NCBI GenBank assembly: GCA_001871015.1
Contig: MNUO01000093.1
Coordinates: 1 to 41,269 of the forward strand
Length of the DNA: 41,269 nt
DNA from: Candidatus Desantisbacteria bacterium CG1_02_38_46
GTDB taxonomy: Bacteria > Desantisbacteria > UBA1551 > UBA1559
Reading direction: 5' to 3'
The position numbers were made by a program, and so were the translations under genes. This document shows positions 34,825-41,269 of this stretch, one piece after another. Every line of letters starts with the position of its first letter. Positions within the stretch are counted from its first letter, which is position 1. The notes beneath the pieces were generated by a model. The model made no database searches. It was not told the DNA's origin and saw nothing but the letters and a program-made list of their open reading frames with translations.

Positions 34825-36192
34825 ATTTTTCTTGACGACAAAAGATAAAATGAGTTTTGAAATATTGATGGCTGAATCAGGATATGCCAATCCCTCTGCC
34901 TTAGTTTTGAGTTCTTCTAATTTTTCTGGATTTTTAAGAAAATTACGAATTATAGACCATACCTTCTCGCCTTTGCCTCCATAAACTCCCACGCCTTTAG
35001 CAAGAAGGAATTTCAAGTTATTATCCTCCTGTCCCTGTATTACCCTCACAAGCACCATTGGCAAAGACGAAACCATGGATTCCGCTATGGTAAGCCCACC
35101 TGGTTTAGTAACAATAAGATCTGATACAGCCATCATTTCATCCACATTATCTACAAATCCGAACACGAGGAAAGGCATATTCATATATTCCTTCATTTTT
35201 TCCATCTCCAACTTCAGTTCTTCATTCTCTCCTGCAACTAATATCATCTGCAAAGGTAATTTTTCCTCCTCGTATTTTTTCAATGTTCCCAGTAAATCGA
35301 TGCAGAAACCTGTGCCACCCCCCATAAAAAGAACAGTGAACAGCTCGGGATTTAAACCGAACTTCCTGCATAATTCTAATTTGTTCTTTGGAAGACTAAA
35401 TTTTCTTGAAATTGGAATTCCGTATTCATAAATTGCATTCCCGGGGATATCCCTGCCCAGTAATATATTTGACATCTCCGGACATGGTGAAATAAAAGCA
35501 TCTACACCTGGTCTTGTCCAGTAAGAATGAACACCAAAATCAGTTATTACCCCGATGAGTGGAATATTTATTTTTTTCTTTTCTTTCAGTTTTGCCACAA
35601 ACATACAGGGAAAAACCTGCGTGCAAACTATTGCATCTGGTTTATAGCTAACAATCAACTCTCCCATTCTAAACAGGAAATATCCACCCAATTTCCTTAA
35701 TAGCCTTAATTTATCCTCTATGAGAGAATAAGGAAATCTGAATTTGTCATTTTTCTCGTCATACATCTTTTCAGCTATCTCAGATTTTGCCCCTAACATT
35801 TGTAATAGTTCTTTCATCCCCATCTCATTATTGACCGGCCCACCATCGACAATACTTTTTATTTCTGACTCAACCCCGCAATCAAAAGCATATTCAAGAG
35901 CCCTCTTAACCTTTATTCCTTTAATCAAACCCTGCAAACCTGACATCTCTGCAATTTTAGCTTTACCCTCCTGTGGGTCATAGAGATATCCCCAGGTTTT
36001 TGGATTTGAATGAAGAAGTTTAAAATAAAATCCACTTATTGCTCTGGCTATTCCCGGATGAGTAAATTGAAAAAAATTTACAATTTCAGTTTCTACACCG
36101 GGCTCCAATTCTCTTAAGGCACTCTGAATAGACTCGGCAGCTTTTTTGTGTCCGGACCCAATAAATGAAGCAAGGATTAGAATCTTAGACAT
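34816..36192 (-). CDS. MGDG synthase/UgtP-like glycosyltransferase (GT28)
   Basis: A 458-residue glycosyltransferase. The N-terminal half has ILASFIGSGHKKAAESI and FTHP, typical of diacylglycerol glycosyltransferases; the C-terminal half has VLFMGGGTGFC and DLIVTKPGGLTIAESM, the nucleotide-sugar site. It probably glycosylates a membrane lipid. Residues about 72-160 form an insertion of roughly 70-80 residues, absent from UgtP-type proteins, with a GVESEIKSIVDGGPVNNEMG stretch of unknown role. ATG 36192 overlaps the upstream gene by 16 bp. Its last residues (NQT) are encoded by the triple hairpin. Confidence 0.88.
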   Translation of the reverse strand: MSKILILASFIGSGHKKAAESIQSALRELEPGVETEIVNFFQFTHPGIARAISGFYFKLLHSNPKTWGYLYDPQEGKAKIAEMSGLQGLIKGIKVKRALEYAFDCGVESEIKSIVDGGPVNNEMGMKELLQMLGAKSEIAEKMYDEKNDKFRFPYSLIEDKLRLLRKLGGYFLFRMGELIVSYKPDAIVCTQVFPCMFVAKLKEKKKINIPLIGVITDFGVHSYWTRPGVDAFISPCPEMSNILLGRDIPGNAIYEYGIPISRKFSLPKNKLELCRKFGLNPELFTVLFMGGGTGFCIDLLGTLKKYEEEKLPLQMILVAGENEELKLEMEKMKEYMNMPFLVFGFVDNVDEMMAVSDLIVTKPGGLTIAESMVSSLPMVLVRVIQGQEDNNLKFLLAKGVGVYGGKGEKVWSIIRNFLKNPEKLEELKTKAEGLAYPDSAINISKLILSFVVKKNQT

Positions 36193-37193
36193 AAATACTT
36201 CAAGCCTGATGCACATAAAATTGTTACAAATGGAATTGCCGGTAAAAAATACCTGATTCCTTCTCCTGGATAAATAAAATGGATAGAAGAAATCAAAAAC
36301 ATCATGAGCATATTTATAAACGAAAGTATTCCGAGTTGATTCTTCTCTATAAACACTCCTGCAACTCCAATTATAAATAAAATCGCCAATCCAGGCGGAA
36401 TACCATAGAAGAATGATTTAGGACCAAAATACCAGGGTTTATCTGGAGTAACTGGAATTGAAGTAACATAAAATTTTGTATGCTCAATCAATTTAGAAGG
36501 AAAACTAAACCACAATGAAGGCCAGCTTAAAATAAATGTCAGGATGCCAAGAACAAGAAAAATAACATAAGCATTCCAGGATTTAGGGGGGTGGTATTTT
36601 ATAATCCAGATCAGCATAGCAACAGGTATTATAAAAGTTGTCATTTTTGAACCCAATGCAAGTCCAAAAATTATCCCTGAAATATATATCCAGTATTTAG
36701 TCTTCAAACCTTTCAGGAAAAATATTACTATCAAAAACCAGAAAAGGGCAAGATTAATATTTATTTCAGCAAGGTGTGCATATTTAACAACTTCCGGAAT
36801 ACACAGAAGAAATACACTTGCACAAATAGCCATACCTCTTCCAAGATAAGGAGATGAAAAGATATACAAAACAACCATTAAAAGTGAAAAATTTATTATT
36901 GTCGCAAGCCGGTATGAAGTAAGATTTCCGACTTTATTATGAAATATTGACCAGGTAATACCAGATAAAATTTTTACAAACGAAGGATGTTCATAACCTA
37001 TATCCCAGTGTCTAAGAAGAACATCTTTTGAAAATGGATCGGGGTTCTTTATCCATTCAATGAACGAACCAGCACACATTGTGTAAACCACTTCATCAGG
37101 AGTCCTGGAATAATCTTTAGTTGAATAAAAAAGCCAGAAAAAAGTGACACCTGCCAGCATTGTAATGAGAATGGCGTAAAATATTTTTTTCAT
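36177..37193 (-). CDS. GT39-type (PMT/ArnT-like) membrane glycosyltransferase
   Basis: A 338-residue polytopic membrane protein with about eight or nine membrane segments. The first periplasmic loop has the catalytic acidic pair PDE (33-34 region, RTPDEVVY), and HPSFVKIL follows. Members transfer sugars from polyprenyl phosphate donors to proteins or lipids. The protein is shorter than most (450-550), lacking a large C-terminal domain. It overlaps the plsY stop by 4 bp (ATGA), so it is co-translated. The acceptor is unknown. Confidence 0.82.
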   Translation of the reverse strand: MKKIFYAILITMLAGVTFFWLFYSTKDYSRTPDEVVYTMCAGSFIEWIKNPDPFSKDVLLRHWDIGYEHPSFVKILSGITWSIFHNKVGNLTSYRLATIINFSLLMVVLYIFSSPYLGRGMAICASVFLLCIPEVVKYAHLAEININLALFWFLIVIFFLKGLKTKYWIYISGIIFGLALGSKMTTFIIPVAMLIWIIKYHPPKSWNAYVIFLVLGILTFILSWPSLWFSFPSKLIEHTKFYVTSIPVTPDKPWYFGPKSFFYGIPPGLAILFIIGVAGVFIEKNQLGILSFINMLMMFLISSIHFIYPGEGIRYFLPAIPFVTILCASGLKYLCLRF

Positions 37194-37807
37194 CCTCCTG
37201 CCTGGGTACTCCTTTTTTGAAAAAAGTTTTTAATGTTCTCTGGCATTCTCATCAAAAATAGAACAAGAATTCCAAGTGGAAACAAAAGTAAATATTTAGG
37301 TTCGCCAAAAAACCTGTATGAAACTAGCCAGGTTAAAAATAGAATTAAGGAAAAAGTGATAACTGAACCAATAAAACGAACTTTCATAATATAATGAATA
37401 AATAACCACACTGAAAAAGCAAACAAAGTTTCAAAAGGTAACAAAAAAACTGATGCACCAAGTGATGTAAGAGTTCCCTTTCCCCCTCTGAAATTAAGGA
37501 ATATTGACCAATCATGCCCTGTTACAGTTATCAATCCTATAACAATTAAGCAGGGGAGTGAAATGCCCAGATTTTTTGCTATAAGGACAGGGACTATCCC
37601 TTTACAAAAATCAATGAACGCAATTATAAATGCAGGTGTGCTCCCAATTACTGTAGCAATATTGCCAGCACCAGGATTCTTATCTCCGATGGTTCGAATA
37701 TCTACCCCCTTAGTCCATTTACAGTAGATATAGGATGGAGATATGGAACCCAAAAAATATCCTCCCGCAATCATTCCAAAGGTAATAAAAATAGAACCTG
37801 TCCCCAT
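37190..37807 (-). CDS. plsY: Acyl-phosphate glycerol-3-phosphate acyltransferase
   Basis: A 205-residue inner membrane enzyme, the first acylation of phospholipid synthesis. The three conserved loops are visible: GSISPSY, IGDKNPGAGNI and GHDWSIFLNFRGGKGTLTSLG. Five or more membrane segments are predicted. It is 9 bp beyond leuS and overlaps the next gene, forming a lipid and glycosylation set with the two glycosyltransferases. Confidence 0.95.
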   Translation of the reverse strand: MGTGSIFITFGMIAGGYFLGSISPSYIYCKWTKGVDIRTIGDKNPGAGNIATVIGSTPAFIIAFIDFCKGIVPVLIAKNLGISLPCLIVIGLITVTGHDWSIFLNFRGGKGTLTSLGASVFLLPFETLFAFSVWLFIHYIMKVRFIGSVITFSLILFLTWLVSYRFFGEPKYLLLFPLGILVLFLMRMPENIKNFFQKRSTQAGG

Positions 37808-37815
37808 TTTATTTA

Positions 37816-40239
37816 TTAAACAACTATATTTATCAATTTATCTGGAATGAATATTATATTCTCAATTGTCTTGCCGCCTGTCCACTTTCGCACTTTTTCC
37901 CTGTTCAAAACCATTTTTCTAACATCTTCCTCACTAATTCCAGATGGAACCAGCATTTTGTCCCGAACTCGTCCATTCACCTGAATGATAATTAAAGTCT
38001 CTTCCTCTTTAATCAGTTCAGGATTGTATTTGGGCCAGGACTGATTAAAAATGCTGGGTTTATTTCCCATCGATTCCCACATCTCCTCGCAAATATGAGG
38101 CACAAATGGAGAAAGAAGCAGCACAATAGTTTCTAAAATTTCTTTGCGGATTGGGCTGGATTGTTGCACTGTGTTAATTAATTCCATTATACTGGCAATT
38201 GCTGTATTGAAATGAAACCGCTCAATATCCTCTGTTACTTTCTTAATTGTGTGATGTAACTTTCTTAAGATTCTTTGATTCTCTTGTCCGCCACATTTTT
38301 CTGACTCTACGACCTGTTTTACGAGTCTCCACACTCTATTCAAGAACCTGTTTGCACCTTCTATCCCTTCATCGCTCCACTCGAGATCCGGTTGTGGAGG
38401 AGCTGCAAAAAGCATAAATAACCGCAGAACATCTGCACCATACCTTTCAATAATTTCGTCTGGGCTAACAACGTTCCCTTTTGACTTGGACATCTTTGCA
38501 CCATCTTTAATAACCATCCCATGAACAAGAAGGTTAGTAAATGGTTCTTCATTGTTGACCATACCAATATCCTTTAGAAATTTATTGAAGAATCGTGCAT
38601 AAAGCAGATGGAGTATAGCGTGTTCTACGCCTCCAACATATTGTTCCACTGGCATCCAGTAATTTACATCTTCTAAATTAAACGGAACTTTTTCTGAATT
38701 TATACTTGTATAACGCAGAAAATACCAGGATGAACATACAAAAGTGTCCATTGTATCTGTTTCCCGCCTCGCCCTTCCTCTACATTTAGGGCAGGTACAA
38801 TTTACAAATTCTTCTACATATGCTAACGGCGATTGACCCTTTCTTGTAATTGTTATTTTTTTGGGAAGCTTAACTGGTAAATCATTTTCTGGCACCGCTA
38901 CTATCCCACATTTTTCACAATACACAATAGGAATAGGTGTACCCCAGTATCTCTGGCGGGAAATACACCAGTCCCGAAGTTTATAATAAACTTTTCTTTC
39001 CCCAATCCCCTGCTGTTCCATCCATATCCCAATCTTATCAATTGCTTGTTTATTTTCTAACCCATTAAATTGCCCCGAGTTAACCAGAACCCCTTCTCCT
39101 TCATAAGATTGCGTCATTTCTTCTACATTCTGCAGTTTAGAGTCTGAAGTCTGCTTTTGTATCACAATCCGCATTGGTAGCCCGTATTTCTTAGCGAATT
39201 CAAAATCCCTCTGGTCATGTGTAGGTACTGCCATTATGGCACCTGTCCCGTACTCCGTAAGAACATAATTAGCAACCCAGATAGGAATTTTCTCATTATT
39301 TACAGGATTTACTGCATAAAAACCTGTCCAAATACCCTCTTTTTCCATATCCAAAATGGTAGCGATAGTCATATCCTTTGACTTTGCCTTTTCAACAAAT
39401 TTCTTTATTAATCCCCGGCTTTTTGACAAATGAATTATGTTATTGACAAGCGGATGTTCAGGCGATAAAACAACATAGGTTGCACCGAAGATGGTATCCG
39501 GTCTTGTCGTAAACACCGGTAGTTCCTCATTTTTAATTTTAAATTTTATCTCCACCCCCTCACTTCTACCTATCCAGTTTTTCTGCATCAACAGCACCCT
39601 TTCAGGCCATTCCTTGAGATTTGAAGTGTCAAGCAATCTTTCTGCATACGAGGTTATACTGAGAAACCATTGTTCCAAATTCTTTTGTTCTACTTTTGTA
39701 TTGCACCGCCAGCATTGGCCATCTATTACCTGTTCATTAGCAAGCACAGTCTCACATTTAGAACACCAATTCGCAGGTGTTTTTTTTCTGTACGCCAGCC
39801 CTTTTTCATAAAATTTCAGAAAAAACCACTGATTCCACCTATAATATGACGGTTCGCATGTAATAATTTCTCTTCTCCAATCATAGGAAAAACCAAGACG
39901 TTTAAACTGTGCCCGTATATTATCAATACATTGATATGTCCAGGTGGCTGGGTGCATACTCCTTTCAAAAGCTGAAATCTCAGCAGGCATTCCAAATGAA
40001 TCATATCCAACAGGATGCAGGACATTAAAACCCTGAAGCAGTTTAAATCTTGCTATTACATCTGTGATGGAATATGGTCTTGTATGTCCTACATGAAGCG
40101 TGGCAGAAGGATATGGAAACATTTCGAGAACATAATATTTTTCTTTAGATGAATCTTTCTCGACCTCATAAATTTTATGTTGTTCCCAATATTTTTGCCA
40201 TTTGTATTCTATTTCAGCAAATGGATATTTATCCTCCAT
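37816..40239 (-). CDS. leuS: Leucyl-tRNA synthetase
   Basis: An 807-residue class I synthetase. HVGH is at 49-52, the editing (CP1) domain has TTRPDTIFGATY and GTGAIMAVPTHDQRDFEFA with the Asp that blocks leucine hydrolysis, and AKMSKSKGNVV is near residue 575. Zinc-type pairs CSKC/CWRC and CEKC/CPKC are present. Where many LeuRS read GLPAENYA this protein has GMPAEISAF. ATG 40239 after AGAGGAGA is the start; a longer frame to 40272 has no better site. Confidence 0.97.
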   Translation of the reverse strand: MEDKYPFAEIEYKWQKYWEQHKIYEVEKDSSKEKYYVLEMFPYPSATLHVGHTRPYSITDVIARFKLLQGFNVLHPVGYDSFGMPAEISAFERSMHPATWTYQCIDNIRAQFKRLGFSYDWRREIITCEPSYYRWNQWFFLKFYEKGLAYRKKTPANWCSKCETVLANEQVIDGQCWRCNTKVEQKNLEQWFLSITSYAERLLDTSNLKEWPERVLLMQKNWIGRSEGVEIKFKIKNEELPVFTTRPDTIFGATYVVLSPEHPLVNNIIHLSKSRGLIKKFVEKAKSKDMTIATILDMEKEGIWTGFYAVNPVNNEKIPIWVANYVLTEYGTGAIMAVPTHDQRDFEFAKKYGLPMRIVIQKQTSDSKLQNVEEMTQSYEGEGVLVNSGQFNGLENKQAIDKIGIWMEQQGIGERKVYYKLRDWCISRQRYWGTPIPIVYCEKCGIVAVPENDLPVKLPKKITITRKGQSPLAYVEEFVNCTCPKCRGRARRETDTMDTFVCSSWYFLRYTSINSEKVPFNLEDVNYWMPVEQYVGGVEHAILHLLYARFFNKFLKDIGMVNNEEPFTNLLVHGMVIKDGAKMSKSKGNVVSPDEIIERYGADVLRLFMLFAAPPQPDLEWSDEGIEGANRFLNRVWRLVKQVVESEKCGGQENQRILRKLHHTIKKVTEDIERFHFNTAIASIMELINTVQQSSPIRKEILETIVLLLSPFVPHICEEMWESMGNKPSIFNQSWPKYNPELIKEEETLIIIQVNGRVRDKMLVPSGISEEDVRKMVLNREKVRKWTGGKTIENIIFIPDKLINIVV

Positions 40240-40276
40240 TAATTTTCTCCTCTGATGGTTTACTTTGTTCAATCAA

Positions 40277-40366
40277 TTACTTTTGCTTTTTTTTCTTCAT
40301 CCGTTTTTTTCTACTCACACGAAATAAATGTCTTCTCCTTTTTTGTTTTGACTTACTCCTCGCCAT
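40277..40366 (-). CDS. Tiny Lys/Arg-rich protein, 29 residues
   Basis: An ORF with a good AAAGGAG box 7 nt before ATG 40366, placed 4 bp after the hflX stop and 37 bp before the leuS start. The product begins MARSKSKQKRRRHLF, continues with VSRKKRMKKKKQK and has 17 Lys/Arg in 29 residues. Size and charge resemble very small ribosome-associated proteins (bTHX or bS22 type), but I cannot match it to a family. It is too short for most gene callers. Confidence 0.65.
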   Translation of the reverse strand: MARSKSKQKRRRHLFRVSRKKRMKKKKQK

Positions 40367-40370
40367 TTCT

Positions 40371-41269
40371 CTACTCCTTTACTATATATTCTTTTAAACT
40401 CTGGGCAACTTCTGTGTCTATTTTTACATCTAAAATTATTTTTCCATCCAGAAATTCTCGCTTTAACACCTCTCCCTTCCTATATATGAATGGCAGAATC
40501 TTCATTCCCAATTGATAAGGAATGGAAAGGCGCAACAAATTTCTCCTTGGCTCAAAGAAATCTGCCATTCTTTGCAGAAGATTATCTAATCCTTCTTTGT
40601 ACAGTGCAGAAATAGCAACACTGTCAGGAGTTTTTTCCACCATTCGATTGATTGCGATTGATGATTTTAACTTATCCTTTTTGTTAAAAACTGTAAGAAT
40701 GGGTTTTTTTTCTGCTCCCAACTCCTCCAGAACTTTATAAACAGTATTTATTTCTTCTTCCATTTTATTAGAACTTATGTCCACTATATGCAAAAGCAAA
40801 TCTGCAACTTTTACTTCCTCTAAGGTAGATTGAAAAGCAGCTACAAGATGGTGTGGAAGGTTCTTGATAAATCCTACTGTGTCTGTTAGTAATACTTCTT
40901 GATTATTGGGAAGTTTAATTCTCCTTGTAGTTGGATCAAGGGTAGCAAACAATTTATCGTCTACCATGACCCGGGCATCGCTCAAAACATTCAATAAAGT
41001 ACTCTTGCCAGTATTTGTATATCCCACTAAAGAAACAAGGCAATGCCCTCCTAAGTAATGTAACCTGCCTTCCTTCTGGACCGCCCTCCTCCTTCTAATA
41101 TTTTCTATTTCTTTTTTAAGTACGCCAATACGCTGCCTGATTCGGCGCCTGTCGTATTCAAGTTTTGTCTCGCCAGGGCCTCTTGTACCTATACCTCCTG
41201 CCAATTGTGAGAGCAAAACTCCATACCCTGTAAGTCGTGGCAAAAGATGCATCAGTTGTGCAAGCTCTA
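40371..41269 (-). CDS. hflX: GTPase HflX (5' end off window)
   Basis: About 299 C-terminal residues of HflX, a GTPase that binds and splits ribosomes under stress. The frame is open through the right edge (ELAQLMHLLPRLTGYG), so the N-terminal domain is missing only because the window ends. The glycine-rich linker GGIGTRGPGETKLE, G1 GYTNTGKST, G3 DTVGFI and G4 NKKDK are visible, followed by the short HflX C-terminal domain. It heads the visible transcript hflX-tiny basic gene-leuS-plsY. Confidence 0.96.
   Translation of the reverse strand, partial: ELAQLMHLLPRLTGYGVLLSQLAGGIGTRGPGETKLEYDRRRIRQRIGVLKKEIENIRRRRAVQKEGRLHYLGGHCLVSLVGYTNTGKSTLLNVLSDARVMVDDKLFATLDPTTRRIKLPNNQEVLLTDTVGFIKNLPHHLVAAFQSTLEEVKVADLLLHIVDISSNKMEEEINTVYKVLEELGAEKKPILTVFNKKDKLKSSIAINRMVEKTPDSVAISALYKEGLDNLLQRMADFFEPRRNLLRLSIPYQLGMKILPFIYRKGEVLKREFLDGKIILDVKIDTEVAQSLKEYIVKE

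Noticed and set aside
34662-34841. 60-residue N-terminal extension of the ComEA-like protein (four QDLPGR repeats)
   Set aside because: It reads through the 18-bp tandem repeats and the triple hairpin and overlaps the upstream gene; the membrane anchor begins right after ATG 34661.

Overview
The window is a compact, AT-rich bacterial chromosome segment. Every gene except one (a class A penicillin-binding protein) lies on the minus strand, so transcription mostly runs from the right end of the window to the left. The content suggests an uncultured anaerobic bacterium, perhaps Omnitrophota or a related candidate phylum. The reasons are a molybdopterin formate dehydrogenase joined to a NuoF-GltD fusion, a ThiD2-ThiE fusion, an Asp23/AmaP/DUF2273 cluster, several xylose-isomerase-like proteins, and many hairpin repeats placed between and even inside genes. 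This assignment is an inference; there is no rRNA marker here.

Layout in coordinate order: (1) 1-5110, a soluble NAD(P)-linked formate dehydrogenase (catalytic subunit cut by the window edge, NuoF-GltD fusion, NuoE). (2) 5115-8043, three different TIM-barrel sugar isomerase/epimerase-like proteins. (3) 7970-9693, the conserved yicC-gmk-rpoZ group, preceded by a MtaA/UroD-like methyltransferase and a membrane protein. (4) 11286-12625, a small accessory cassette (DUF3800 protein plus a 99-residue helical protein) with a candidate small RNA on the opposite strand. (5) tyrS, divergent from a PBP1A gene. (6) 15761-19798, thiD2-thiE, DUF2273, amaP, asp23, accC and accB, the last with its own promoter, then efp, pepP and aroD. 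(7) 22285-31095, aroC-aroK flanked on both sides by decaying restriction/defence genes: a ruined type III res gene, a RhuM-Fic protein, a helicase-nuclease split by one stop codon, a fused scar of a methyltransferase start and a Cap15-like end, an AlbA-type ATPase, and radC. (8) 31209-41269, pilD, leuD, leuC, a ComEA-like protein, two glycosyltransferases, plsY, leuS, a tiny basic protein and hflX.

The most unusual signals are these: a self-contained promoter-hairpin-terminator unit antisense to the end of the DUF3800 gene; hairpin and tandem repeats (30 bp and 18 bp, both multiples of 3) that colonise the leuCD-comEA region and insert in frame into leuC; two defence genes each broken by a stop explained by a single C-to-T change; a precise mod'-cap15' junction; and a 29-residue gene between hflX and leuS in which 17 residues are Lys or Arg.

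Three promoters recognised by eye share TTGACT, a 16-bp spacer and TATA(A/C/T)T, and two of them lie so close to the start codon that the mRNA leader would be very short or absent.
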